Of a DNA stretch of 64,000 bases, positions 1-8,105 are shown piece after piece. The translations under genes and the position numbers were made by a program. A model generated the notes under the pieces. That model made no database searches and was not told where the DNA came from. It saw only the letters and a program-made list of their open reading frames with translations. Origin of the DNA: Streptomyces sp. BA2 (lineage in GTDB: Bacteria > Actinomycetota > Actinomycetes > Streptomycetales > Streptomycetaceae); contig NZ_WSRO01000002.1 in assembly GCF_009769735.1 (NCBI RefSeq), forward strand, positions 8,729,001 to 8,793,000, in the 5' to 3' direction. Each line of letters opens with the position of its first letter. The stretch's first letter is position 1.

Positions 1-271
1 CCAGGGCCTGGCCGGTCTTCTTGGCGGCCGGGGCGTCGACGCGGCCCTCGGGGGCACGGACGAGGAGCACCAGGTTCGTCTCTCCGCCGAACTTCTCGTC
101 GATGACCTCCCTGGCGCGGGATGACTCGGAGGCCGGGTCGTTGAAACCGCCGTCCTGCAACTTGCCGAAGGCGCCGGCGCCCAGGACACCCATGAGGGCC
201 ACAGCGAGGGCGGCGATGATGAGGATCAGCCGGGACCGACGTATCGCCAGTTCGGCTATGCGTTCAAACAC
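1..271 (-). CDS. MMPL family (RND superfamily) transporter, N-terminal part, cut by window edge
   Basis: Only the first 90 or so residues are inside the window; the gene continues past base 1. The GTG start at 271 has the ribosome site AAAGGAG seven bases upstream. The protein opens with MFERIAELAIRRSRLILI, a first membrane helix at about residues 14-34, and then a periplasmic segment with the GGFNDPASES and FGGETNLVLLV stretches typical of actinobacterial MMPL exporters of lipids or drugs. A TetR gene is divergent across a 163-base gap, a common arrangement in which the TetR protein represses the exporter. The substrate cannot be told from this fragment. Confidence 0.85.
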   Translation of the reverse strand, partial: MFERIAELAIRRSRLILIIAALAVALMGVLGAGAFGKLQDGGFNDPASESSRAREVIDEKFGGETNLVLLVRAPEGRVDAPAAKKTGQAL

Positions 272-434
272 GCGCTATCTCCTTTGGTGTCCATACGGGG
301 TTGGCGGCCGCGAACGACGTTAGTGAGACGGCAAGAAATTTGGCAGTGTTAGATTTTCTTCACACCCCGCAACTCCGGGTGCCCGCAAGGGAGATCGTTG
401 TCCGGTCAAGCACACCCGCAGAGAGGAACACGTC
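272..434. promoter_or_regulatory. divergent promoter region between MMPL exporter and tetR
   Basis: This gap must hold the promoters of both flanking genes. It has an AT-rich core with an inverted repeat, AAGAAA at about 333-338 and TTTCTT at about 355-360. This is a plausible operator for the neighbouring TetR protein. Assignment is by position only; no match to a characterised operator is claimed. Confidence 0.3.
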
Positions 435-1160
435 ATGGCCACGCCCTCCCTGCGCGAGCGGCGCCGTGCCGCCGCCACACAGGAGATCCTGGACGCCGCC
501 GAGCTCCACATCGCCGAACACGGGCCGGCGGCCCTGTCCCTGCGAGCGGTCGCCCGTACCCTCGGAATGACCGTGCAGGCGCTCTACCACTACTTTCCGA
601 GCCGGGACGCACTCGTCACCGCGCTCGTCACCAAGGCGTACGACGCCCTGGCCGACGCCGTCCAGGCCGCCATCGACGCCGGGGCTGACGGTGCTGAGGA
701 TGAGTCCCTGCCGGGCCTGGTGATCGCGGCCGAGGGGTACCGTGGCTGGGCCATCGCCCACCCCGAGCACTTCCAACTCCTCTACGGAACGCCGCTGCGG
801 GACTACGAGGCGCCCGTAGAGGGGCCGACCACCCTGGCGACGCGCAGGATGAGCGCCATCTTCGAGCGCGAGCTGTTCGCCGGGTACAGCGCTGAGCAGC
901 TTGCCGCGGCCGATGCCCCCGCGCTCTCGCCCGCGCTGAGGGGACACCTGGAACAGCTGCCGCACTTCGGCGGGGGGCACCTGCCGCCCGCCGTCACCGC
1001 CCTCTACCTGAGCGCGTGGGGGCACCTGCATGGGCTCGTGGTTCTGGAGGTGTTCGGGCACACCTCCTTCCTCGGCGAACACCAGGCCGAGATCTTCCGC
1101 GTGGCGATGCGGAACCTGCTGGAGGACATTCGTCGCCGAATCCCCGGCACGAGGGCCTGA
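435..1160 (+). CDS. TetR/AcrR family transcriptional regulator
   Basis: A 241-residue one-component repressor. Residues 10-55 form the TetR helix-turn-helix, with the characteristic AEHGPAALSLRAVARTLGMT and ALYHYFPSRDALV segments. The C-terminal part, rich in aromatic residues and ending near HTSFLGEHQAEIF, resembles the WHG-type ligand domain common in Streptomyces. The ATG follows GAGAGG nine bases upstream. It lies divergent from the MMPL exporter gene and probably represses that gene and itself. The ligand is unknown. Confidence 0.88.
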   Translation: MATPSLRERRRAAATQEILDAAELHIAEHGPAALSLRAVARTLGMTVQALYHYFPSRDALVTALVTKAYDALADAVQAAIDAGADGAEDESLPGLVIAAEGYRGWAIAHPEHFQLLYGTPLRDYEAPVEGPTTLATRRMSAIFERELFAGYSAEQLAAADAPALSPALRGHLEQLPHFGGGHLPPAVTALYLSAWGHLHGLVVLEVFGHTSFLGEHQAEIFRVAMRNLLEDIRRRIPGTRA

Positions 1161-1448
1161 CGGGGCATCAAACAACGCTGGAGTGACGGCGGGTGCGTGA
1201 GGCGAGCGCCCTCTCGGCCAAGTGGCCAGAACCCAGTGGGTTGTTCAGATAAACCTCGCGCTGAGCAAGATCACTGCTTCGAGTGCTGCGGTCGCCCTTA
1301 TCGGGCGAGGCGGGCGCAACAACCGTTAAATGGTCTCTGGATCCGGACGAAATCCCTGAGATCGCCCCTCTCATCACCCCTCTACTTCCACTTTCGCCGG
1401 TTGGCACGCCTATGCCGGTTACCACCCCTGCGAAGGAGAGCCCGCCCG
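1161..1448. other. 288-base non-coding region upstream of the encapsulin operon
   Basis: No credible gene is visible here. It should contain the promoter of the encapsulin and 2-methylisoborneol operon. The last 30 bases carry a near repeat of GCCGGTT flanking TATG and the ribosome site AAGGAGAG at about 1433. I cannot name a sigma factor for it. Confidence 0.35.
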
Positions 1449-2861
1449 ATGACCGTTGAGACAAGCCCGGAAGCGCAGCTGGAGCCACCCCGGCAGTCCA
1501 GCCTGGGCACCGCAGCTGCCCGCAACCTCGCCACCACGACCAAGTCCGCCCCGCAGATGCAGGAGATCACCTCTCGCTGGCTGCTGCGGATGCTCCCCTG
1601 GGTGGAGACCAAGGGCGGCACCTATCGCGTGAACCGCCGCCTGACCTACACCGTCGGAGACGGACGTATCGAGTTCGTCCAGGACGGCTCTGACGTCCGG
1701 GTGATCCCCCGGGAACTCGGCGAACTGGCCCTGCTGCGCGGCTTCGACGACGTGGAGGTGCTGACCGAGATCGCCGGCCGGTGCGCCCAGCGTGACTTCC
1801 GCGCCGGAGAGGTGCTGGTCGAGCGCGGAACCCCCGCCGGGGAGCTCCACCTGATCGCCCACGGCAGGATCAACCAGAAGTCTGTCGGCAAGTACGGGGA
1901 CGAGGTCGCCGTCGGCGTACTCGCCGACGGCGAACGGTTCGGGGAGAACGCCCTTCTCGACGCCGACGCCCGCTGGGAAAGCACCGCCACCGCCGAGACC
2001 GCCGGCACTCTGCTCACCCTGTCCCGCGCCGACTTCACCTCCGTGCTCTCATCGGCGCCCCACCTCCGGGCCCACATCGACGAGTTCAGCAGGCTCCCTC
2101 GGCAACGCCAGAACAAGTACGGCGAGGCCGAGATCGCGATGTCGGCCGGCCACGCCGGCGAGGTCGCGCTGCCCGGCGCCTTCGTCGACTACGAACTCAA
2201 GCCCCGCCAGTACGAACTCTCCGCCGCCCAGACCATTCTGCGGGTCCACACAAGGGTCACCGACCTCTACAACGGGCCGATGAATCAGATGGAGGAGCAA
2301 CTCAGGCTCACCATCGAGGCGCTGCGCGAGCGCCAGGAACACGAAATGATCAACAACCGCGAGTTCGGCCTGCTCCACAACGCCGACTTCAAGCAGCGGA
2401 TCCAGCCCCACTCGGGACCGCCGACCCCGGACGACCTCGACGAGCTGCTCTGCCGCCGCCGTGGCACCAAGCTCTTCCTCGCCCACCCCAGGACGATCGC
2501 GGCGATCGGGCGCGAACTCAACTCCCGCGGGATCTACCCCGATCACGTCGACCTCGGCGGGCAGCAGGCACCGGCCTGGCGCGGAGTGCCGATCCTGCCG
2601 TGCAACAAAATCCCCATCACCCCGGAACAGACCAGCTCGATCCTCGCCATGCGCATCGGCGAGGACAACCAAGGCGTCGTCGGTCTGCATCAGACCGGAC
2701 TGCCGGACGAGTACGAGCCGGGTTTGTCGGTGCGCTTCATGGGCATCAGCGAGCAGGCGATCACCTCGTACCTGGTCAGCACGTACTACTCCGCCGCCAT
2801 CCTGGTGCCCAACGCCCTCGGCGTGCTGGAGAACGTGCAGATCGCCCGCAGGCCCGCCTGA
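1449..2861 (+). CDS. family 2B encapsulin shell protein with inserted cyclic-nucleotide-binding-like domain
   Basis: A 470-residue protein of the EshA / SCO7699 type. Residues about 97-205 form a cNMP-binding-like beta-roll, including [20 protein letters not shown] and the loop [15 protein letters not shown], which resembles but does not fully match a canonical phosphate-binding cassette. Residues about 240-470 are the HK97-fold shell domain, ending [21 protein letters not shown]. Shells of this family self-assemble into icosahedral compartments. In Streptomyces they sit beside 2-methylisoborneol synthase, which is reported as their cargo. The ATG at 1449 has AAGGAGAG upstream; the longer in-frame extension has no such site and reads as non-coding. 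The terpene synthase follows 137 bases downstream on the same strand. Confidence 0.93.
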   Translation: MTVETSPEAQLEPPRQSSLGTAAARNLATTTKSAPQMQEITSRWLLRMLPWVETKGGTYRVNRRLTYTVGDGRIEFVQDGSDVRVIPRELGELALLRGFDDVEVLTEIAGRCAQRDFRAGEVLVERGTPAGELHLIAHGRINQKSVGKYGDEVAVGVLADGERFGENALLDADARWESTATAETAGTLLTLSRADFTSVLSSAPHLRAHIDEFSRLPRQRQNKYGEAEIAMSAGHAGEVALPGAFVDYELKPRQYELSAAQTILRVHTRVTDLYNGPMNQMEEQLRLTIEALRERQEHEMINNREFGLLHNADFKQRIQPHSGPPTPDDLDELLCRRRGTKLFLAHPRTIAAIGRELNSRGIYPDHVDLGGQQAPAWRGVPILPCNKIPITPEQTSSILAMRIGEDNQGVVGLHQTGLPDEYEPGLSVRFMGISEQAITSYLVSTYYSAAILVPNALGVLENVQIARRPA

Positions 2862-2998
2862 CCGCCTCCAGGCCGGCCTGATCGCTCGCAGGCCTGCCCG
2901 GAGATCCGTCGGACGGCCACGACAGCCCGGAACCTCCCCGGGCCGGGCGCCCATGCCCCGATCCGGGAGAGCCCACCCATCTCACCAAGGAGCCACGG

Positions 2999-4150
2999 AT
3001 GCCCGAACCCGGGTCTTCCCCTCTGCCGTCGAGCCCGGCCCTGGAACGCATCCTGCGAGGCCCGAGCGGTCTGGGCACGGCGGCCCTGCACCTGGGCCGA
3101 CGCGCGGAGCCGCCGGAGCCGCCCGAGCCTCCGGAGCCCCCGAAGCGCCCGGAGGCCGAGGCGCCTGCGGAGGCCCTGCACATCCCCGGCCTCTACTACC
3201 ACCCCGTACCGGACCCCGACCCCGCGCGGGTGGAGGAGGTCAGCCGCAGGATCAAGGACTGGGCGGTGGACGAGGTCGAGCTGTACCCCGAGGAGTGGGA
3301 GGGCCAGTTCGACGGCTTCTCCGTCGGTCGCTACATGGTCGCCTGCCATCCCGACGCCCCCACCATCGACCACCTGATGGTCGCCACCCGGCTCATGGTC
3401 GCCGAGAACGCGGTCGACGACTGCTACTGCGAGGACCACGGCGGCTCGCCCGTCGGCCTCGGCGGGCGCCTTCTTCTGGCGCACACCGCACTCGACCCCC
3501 TGCACGCCACGAAGGAGTACCAGCCGCAGTGGGCGCAGTCGCTCCACGCGGACGCCCCGCGGCGCGCCTACCGCTCCGCGATGGAGTACTTCGTCCAACA
3601 AGCCACCCCTTCCCAGGCCGACCGCTTCCGGCACGACATGGCGCGACTGCACCTGGGGTATCTCGCGGAGGGCGCCTGGGCCCAGACGGACCACACCCCC
3701 GAGGTGTGGGAGTACCTGGCGATGCGGCAGTTCAACAACTTCCGCCCGTGCCCCGCCATCACCGACAGCGTCGGCGGCTACGAACTGCCTGCGGACCTGC
3801 ACGCCCGCCCCGACATGCAGCGGGTCCTCGCGCTCGCCGGGAACGCCAGCACCATCGTCAACGACCTGTACTCGTACACCAAGGAACTCGCAAGCCCGGG
3901 AAGGCACTTGAACCTGCCCGTGGTGATCGCCGACCGAGAGGGCGTCTCCGACCGGGAGGGCTATCTCAAGGCGGTCGAGGTCCACAACGACCTCATGCAC
4001 GACTTCGAGGCCGAAGCCGCCGCCTTGGCGGCCACGTGCCCCCACCCGAACGTGCTGCGCTTCCTGCGGGGCGTGGCCGTGTGGGTCGACGGCAACCACT
4101 ACTGGCACCAGACCAACACCTACCGCTACAGCCTGCCCGATTTCTGGTAA
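2999..4150 (+). CDS. 2-methylisoborneol synthase (class I terpene cyclase)
   Basis: A 383-residue orthologue of SCO7700. It cyclises 2-methyl-geranyl diphosphate, made by the next gene, to the earthy volatile 2-methylisoborneol. The metal-binding motifs are both present: DDCYCED at residues 140-146 and NDLYSYTKE at 288-296. The first 60 residues are disordered and proline/glutamate-rich, with PPE repeats at about 37-48, followed by HIPGLYYHP at the catalytic domain boundary. In family 2B encapsulin systems such a disordered N-terminus is the probable signal that loads the enzyme into the shell. AAGGAG lies eight bases before the ATG. The partners are the shell gene upstream and the methyltransferase downstream. 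Confidence 0.95.
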   Translation: MPEPGSSPLPSSPALERILRGPSGLGTAALHLGRRAEPPEPPEPPEPPKRPEAEAPAEALHIPGLYYHPVPDPDPARVEEVSRRIKDWAVDEVELYPEEWEGQFDGFSVGRYMVACHPDAPTIDHLMVATRLMVAENAVDDCYCEDHGGSPVGLGGRLLLAHTALDPLHATKEYQPQWAQSLHADAPRRAYRSAMEYFVQQATPSQADRFRHDMARLHLGYLAEGAWAQTDHTPEVWEYLAMRQFNNFRPCPAITDSVGGYELPADLHARPDMQRVLALAGNASTIVNDLYSYTKELASPGRHLNLPVVIADREGVSDREGYLKAVEVHNDLMHDFEAEAAALAATCPHPNVLRFLRGVAVWVDGNHYWHQTNTYRYSLPDFW

Positions 4151-4164
4151 GGACGGAATCATCT

Positions 4165-5049
4165 GTGACCAGCACTGAAATCACCACCGTCAGCGGTGCC
4201 TCCGCGTTCGTCCCCTCCCCGGCGACGCCCTACCAAGGCGACATCGCGCGCTACTGGAACAACGAGGCGCGGCCCGTGAATCTGCGCCTCGGCGATGTCG
4301 ACGGGCTCTACCACCACCACTACGGCATCGGCGACGTCGACCACGCCGCCCTGGGGGATGCCGACGACAGCGAGCACGAGAAGAAGCTGATCACCGAGCT
4401 CCACCGCCTGGAGTCCGCGCAGGCCGAAGTCCTCCTGGACAGCCTCGGCGCTCCCGGGCGTGACGACACGCTCGTGGACGCAGGGTGCGGCCGTGGCGGT
4501 TCGATGGTGATGGCCCACCAGCGCTTCGGATGCAAGGTCGAGGGCGTCACCCTGTCTGCCAAGCAGGCCGACTTCGCCAATCAGCGCGCCCAGGAACTCC
4601 GCATCCAGGACCATGTGCGCGCCCGCGTCTGCAACATGCTCGACATGCCCTTCGAGACCGGTCAGGCCGCAGGCTCGTGGAACAACGAGTCGAGCATGTA
4701 CGTCGACCTGCACGACCTCTTCGCCGAGCACGCGCGGATCCTCCAGGTCGGCGGCCGCTATGTGACCATCACCGGCTGCTGGAACCCGCGGTACGGCCAG
4801 CCCTCGAAGTGGGTATCGCAGATCAACGCGCACTTCGAGTGCAACATCCACTCCCGCCGGGAGTACCTGCGGGCCATGGCCGACAACCGTCTCGTACCGC
4901 AGGCCGTCATCGACCTGACACCCGAGACCTTGCCCTACTGGGAGTTGCGGGCCACGTCCTCGCTCGTCACCGGCATCGAGGAGGCGTTCATCAACTCGTA
5001 CAAGGACGGCTCCTTCCAGTACGTCCTGATCGCCGCCGACCGCGTCTGA
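4165..5049 (+). CDS. geranyl diphosphate 2-C-methyltransferase
   Basis: A 294-residue SAM-dependent methyltransferase, orthologue of SCO7701. It methylates C2 of geranyl diphosphate to give the C11 substrate of the adjacent cyclase. The SAM-binding motif VDAGCGRGGS is at about residues 108-117. The N-terminal YWNNEARPVNLRLGDVDGLY and the segment GSWNNESSMYVDLHDLF are family-typical. The GTG start lies 14 bases after the synthase stop with AAGGA upstream, so the two genes are one transcription unit. The operon ends at the strong hairpin just downstream. Confidence 0.95.
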   Translation: MTSTEITTVSGASAFVPSPATPYQGDIARYWNNEARPVNLRLGDVDGLYHHHYGIGDVDHAALGDADDSEHEKKLITELHRLESAQAEVLLDSLGAPGRDDTLVDAGCGRGGSMVMAHQRFGCKVEGVTLSAKQADFANQRAQELRIQDHVRARVCNMLDMPFETGQAAGSWNNESSMYVDLHDLFAEHARILQVGGRYVTITGCWNPRYGQPSKWVSQINAHFECNIHSRREYLRAMADNRLVPQAVIDLTPETLPYWELRATSSLVTGIEEAFINSYKDGSFQYVLIAADRV

Positions 5050-5065
5050 CCGTCCGGCGACGCGA

Positions 5066-5100
5066 GGGGTCGGGCCGTCACACGCGGCGGCCCGGCCCCT
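5066..5100 (+). terminator. GC-rich hairpin ending the 2-methylisoborneol operon
   Basis: GGGGTCGGGCCG and CGGCCCGGCCCC form a stem of 11-12 pairs with one bulge, starting 17 bases after the methyltransferase stop. The T-run is weak, as is common in Streptomyces. It separates the terpene operon from the P450 gene. Confidence 0.7.
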
Positions 5101-5217
5101 TCGGTGCTCCAAGTGCGGTGGCAGGGCGCCCTGTTGCGCGCCGATCCGGCTCACCTACAGTGCGTGAGGCCCGTCCTCGCCCGTGACGACGTACAGCCGC
5201 CGACCAGGAGCAGCCCC

Positions 5218-6498
5218 TTGGCCACCCGCCGCGTCCCCGAGCTCGATCCCGCCGTCGTCGAACAGTGGCAGGCCGGGGGAGGGGAGCTCATCGATCTCCT
5301 CGCCCAGGCGCGCGAACAGCTCGGCGGCGTCGCCGCCTTCCGGCTCGGTCCGCGCCCGACCGTCCTGATCACCGACCCCGTAGCCGTGCAGCACGTGCTC
5401 GCGCTCCATCCCGGCAGGTACGTGAAGCGCTCGCACCGCGCCCGGCTGCTGATCGGTGACGGAGTCCTGGCCGCCACGGGCGAGGCATGGCAGCGTCAAC
5501 GGCGGCTGTTGCAGTCCCAGTTCACCGGCCGGGGCATGCGCCGCTACGAGCAGCGGATCGCCGAAGCCGCCCGGACCTCGGCGGCACGCTGGGACGCGTA
5601 CGCACGCACCGGGCAGGTCTTCGACGTCGGCGACGAGATGCGCCGCTTCGCCCTGGACACCATCTGGCGCTCCCTGACCGGACACCCCCTCGACCCGGCG
5701 ACGGAGCGTGAACTGGCCGCCGTGCCCGCCGTGGTGGCCGCCCTGCCAAGCCTGCCCGCCGACAGCGCAGCGGCCCAAGGTGAGGTCGCCGCCGAGCTGG
5801 CCCGCATCGACGCGGTGGCGAGCCACGCCATCGCCGCGGCGCGCGACAACGCCGCCGGACCCGACGGTCCTGGCCTGCTGCACGTCCTGCTCGAAGCGGC
5901 CCAAACGCGCCCCGAGTACACCGACGGGCTGATCCGCGACGAGCTCGTCACCCTGCTTGTCGCCGGGCACGAGACCACCGCCACCACCCTGACCTGGCTC
6001 TACCTCCTGTTGGACCGCAATCCGGAGGCGCGTGAGCAGGCTCTCGCCGCGGGTGCCGACGGCTCGCCCGAGCGGCGGCAGGCCATCCAGGCGCTCGTCC
6101 ACGAAGCGCTGCGGTTCTACCCGTCCGCCTGGATACTGCCGCGCAGCGCGGCACAGGACGACACCCTGGCCGGGTACGAGGTCGAAGAGGGCACCGACGT
6201 ACTGGTCTGCCCCTACCTCACCCACCGGGACCCCGAACTCTGGGACGCCCCGGCCCGATTCGACCCGGCACGCTTCACGGCCCCGGGCCGACGCCCCACC
6301 CACCCGGGAAGCTACTTCCCGTTCGGCATCGGCCCCCGGGCCTGCCTGGGCCTGCAGTTCGCGCTGCGGGAGTCGACAGTCCTCCTGGAACACCTGCTGC
6401 CCACGCACACCCCGAGCTTCCGCTCCACCCCGGAAGGGGCCGTCTACAGCATCACGGTCCGCCCCGACGGCCCGACACCCGCCGTGCTGGCCGGTTAG
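5218..6498 (+). CDS. cytochrome P450
   Basis: About 426 residues from the TTG at 5218, chosen because AGGAG lies seven bases before it; GTG at 5164 or 5104 would lengthen it without a good ribosome site. It has the I-helix AGHETTATT, the ExxR pair in HEALRFYP, and the haem loop FPFGIGPRACLG with its cysteine ligand. It is a class I bacterial monooxygenase that needs ferredoxin and a reductase; none is encoded nearby. A -35-like TTGCGC and -10-like TACAGT lie at about 5134-5160, downstream of the terpene terminator. That suggests separate transcription. A role in tailoring the terpene is possible but not shown. Confidence 0.9.
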   Translation: MATRRVPELDPAVVEQWQAGGGELIDLLAQAREQLGGVAAFRLGPRPTVLITDPVAVQHVLALHPGRYVKRSHRARLLIGDGVLAATGEAWQRQRRLLQSQFTGRGMRRYEQRIAEAARTSAARWDAYARTGQVFDVGDEMRRFALDTIWRSLTGHPLDPATERELAAVPAVVAALPSLPADSAAAQGEVAAELARIDAVASHAIAAARDNAAGPDGPGLLHVLLEAAQTRPEYTDGLIRDELVTLLVAGHETTATTLTWLYLLLDRNPEAREQALAAGADGSPERRQAIQALVHEALRFYPSAWILPRSAAQDDTLAGYEVEEGTDVLVCPYLTHRDPELWDAPARFDPARFTAPGRRPTHPGSYFPFGIGPRACLGLQFALRESTVLLEHLLPTHTPSFRSTPEGAVYSITVRPDGPTPAVLAG

Positions 6499-6893
6499 GC
6501 GGCCGTCGCGGCCCGGCGGTAGTAGTCGAACTGGGTCACCCCGTTGTAGCCGTAGCTCTCGGGATGCAGTTCGTGCAGCGCGACCCCGGACCGGGCGAGC
6601 GGTCCGAGGACGTCCGTCAGGAGTTGACCGGCATCGGCGATGAAGGCCGCCTTCTCCGCAGCGCTGTTGGTGCCCAGGGTGATGCTGACCTCCACGTGCG
6701 CGTCGAGCGCGCCGGTCAGTGGCTTGCCGTCGACGAAGTACCCGTCGGCCGGAACCACGTCGATGTGGACGATGGTCCGGGCGCGGGACTTGCCCAGGGC
6801 CGAGACCGCGAGGCCGGTGAGACCCTCGGCCAGGGTGCGCCGGGTGGCGGTGGGAAGGGCGGCGTCGGTGACGGTGACGCGGATGAACGGCAT
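6495..6893 (-). CDS. tautomerase family protein
   Basis: A 132-residue member of the 4-oxalocrotonate tautomerase-like superfamily. The mature N-terminal proline, the catalytic base of the family, follows Met directly (MPFIRVTVTD). The length fits a two-domain fused tautomerase. AGGAG precedes the ATG by four bases. Its 3' end overlaps the convergent P450 gene by four bases. The LysR gene is divergent and is the likely regulator. The substrate is unknown; the C-terminal GYNGVTQFDYYRR segment is seen in many actinobacterial paralogues. Confidence 0.85.
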   Translation of the reverse strand: MPFIRVTVTDAALPTATRRTLAEGLTGLAVSALGKSRARTIVHIDVVPADGYFVDGKPLTGALDAHVEVSITLGTNSAAEKAAFIADAGQLLTDVLGPLARSGVALHELHPESYGYNGVTQFDYYRRAATAA

Positions 6894-7011
6894 GGTTCTC
6901 CTCAGTACGCGCTCGGCGGGTGCCGGCCGGAGTCGGCGGCACGGATCAAGCCTCGCCAACCTGCGACGATGGATCCAACGCACCGAAGTCATAGCTCTAT
7001 GAGGACGCCGC
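6894..7011. promoter_or_regulatory. divergent promoter region, tautomerase/LysR
   Basis: A 118-base gap between divergently transcribed genes. A short dyad, CATAG-CT-CTATG, lies at 6990-7001, just upstream of the lysR start. LysR proteins bind AT-rich T-N11-A dyads in such gaps, so this is the natural place for its site. The specific assignment is tentative. Confidence 0.3.
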
Positions 7012-7887
7012 ATGACCGTGAACCTTCCCCAGCTGAGGGCCTTCCTCGCCGTGGTCGAAGCGGGCGGCTTCAGCGCGGCAGCCGACGAGCTGGGCATGAG
7101 TCAGTCCGCGGTGTCGCACGCCGTCGCCTCCCTCGAACGTGAACTGACGGCTCCGCTGCTGGTCCGCGCCACGCCGGTACGGACCACGGCGCTGGGGGAA
7201 CGGATCCTGCCGCATGCCCGTACGGCCCTGGCGGCGGCCCGGTCCGTGGAGCAGGTCGCGGCCGAGGCCGCGGAGACGATGACCGGCACCGTACGGCTGG
7301 CCTGCACGCCGACGGTCTGCCAGGGGTTGATCCCGGGCCTGCTGCGGCACTGGGCCGATGACCAACCGCGGGTGACGGTACGGGCCTTCGAGGGCGACAG
7401 CGCAGAAGTGTCCGCCTGGCTGGCGGACGGCGTGGCCGACGCGGCCGTCGTGATCGATCCGCCGCCCGGGACCGGCATCCACCTGGCCGATGACCACTAC
7501 CGTGCCGTGCTGCCCCGGGATCATCCCCTGGCGGACGAACCGCGTGTGGACATCGGGGACTTGGCGGACGACCGGTTCCTGATCTCGCCCGACAACTGCG
7601 AGGACCGCATCCGCACGATCCACACGCAGGCCGGGCTGCCTTTCGACCCCGCCCACCGAGTGCGCGATCTGACGACGCTGATCAGCATGGTGCAGGCGGG
7701 CATCGGTGTGACCGTCCTGTCCGAGGTCTCGCGCTCCCTGCTCCCGTCCGACCTGACTCTGCTGCCGCTGAAGCCCGAGATGTCCCGCCGCCTCGTACTG
7801 GCAGGGCCGCACGCCCGCCCCTGGCACCCGGCGGTCCGCGCACTGGCGGAGTCAGCCGCCGCCCACCTGGCGCCGGCTCGGTTCTGA
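7012..7887 (+). CDS. LysR family transcriptional regulator
   Basis: 291 residues. The N-terminal winged helix-turn-helix spans about 1-60 (LPQLRAFLAVVEAGGFSAAA, then MSQSAVSHAVASLE). The effector-binding domain is at about 88-290, starting TGTVRLACTPTVCQGLIPGL. It is divergent from the tautomerase gene and probably controls it in response to a metabolite that cannot be inferred. A bidirectional terminator follows ten bases after the stop. Confidence 0.92.
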   Translation: MTVNLPQLRAFLAVVEAGGFSAAADELGMSQSAVSHAVASLERELTAPLLVRATPVRTTALGERILPHARTALAAARSVEQVAAEAAETMTGTVRLACTPTVCQGLIPGLLRHWADDQPRVTVRAFEGDSAEVSAWLADGVADAAVVIDPPPGTGIHLADDHYRAVLPRDHPLADEPRVDIGDLADDRFLISPDNCEDRIRTIHTQAGLPFDPAHRVRDLTTLISMVQAGIGVTVLSEVSRSLLPSDLTLLPLKPEMSRRLVLAGPHARPWHPAVRALAESAAAHLAPARF

Positions 7888-7897
7888 GGGCAGAAAA

Positions 7898-7929
7898 AAG
7901 CCCCGGTCCCTCGCGAGGGACCGGGGCTT
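7898..7929. terminator. perfect 14-bp hairpin terminator, bidirectional
   Basis: AAGCCCCGGTCCCT and its exact complement surround a CGCG loop, with a run of six A on the left (7894-7899). On the minus strand this reads as a hairpin followed by TTTTTT, a textbook intrinsic terminator for the tRNA-like gene at 7936-8005. On the plus strand it ends lysR. Confidence 0.88.
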
Positions 7930-7935
7930 GTCGCG

Positions 7936-8005
7936 AGCGCTGGGCAGGCCTTGCACCTGCATTTCCCCGCAGGAAGCGGGGCGTCTTTCCTTGGACGACC
8001 AACGC
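7936..8005 (-). tRNA. atypical tRNA-like gene, anticodon UCC (Gly)
   Basis: Read on the minus strand, 70 bases fold into a complete cloverleaf. The acceptor stem GCGTTGG pairs with CCAGCGC over seven pairs, one of them G-T. The D stem is GTC/GAC. The anticodon stem CCCCG/CGGGG holds the loop CTTCCTG (anticodon TCC). The variable loop is four bases, and the T stem GCAGG/CCTGC holds the loop TGCAAGG. The T loop departs from the usual TTCRANY: G replaces position 55. No CCA is encoded. A strong U-tract terminator follows immediately on the same strand, so it is probably transcribed. It may be a divergent glycine tRNA, a pseudo-tRNA, or a tRNA-like regulatory RNA. Confidence 0.6.
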
Positions 8006-8105
8006 CGGGCCCGCTGCCAGGAGTTCCGGCCGCAGGCGCAAGATCAACTGTAGCGCATGGGGCGGGTCGGCCGCACCCCGCTCCCGTACGCCTGCGGACG
8101 GTCGG

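Noticed and set aside
360..1175. 271-residue frame opposite the tetR gene
   Set aside because: It is the antisense shadow of a clear TetR protein, as are many long frames here caused by high GC.
3568..3762. Short minus-strand frame inside the terpene cyclase gene
   Set aside because: Shadow frame with no ribosome site and no recognisable family.
2461..4164. Long upstream extension of the methyltransferase frame
   Set aside because: Arg/Pro/Ser-rich composition typical of an off-frame read through the encapsulin and cyclase genes; the GTG at 4165 has a proper ribosome site.
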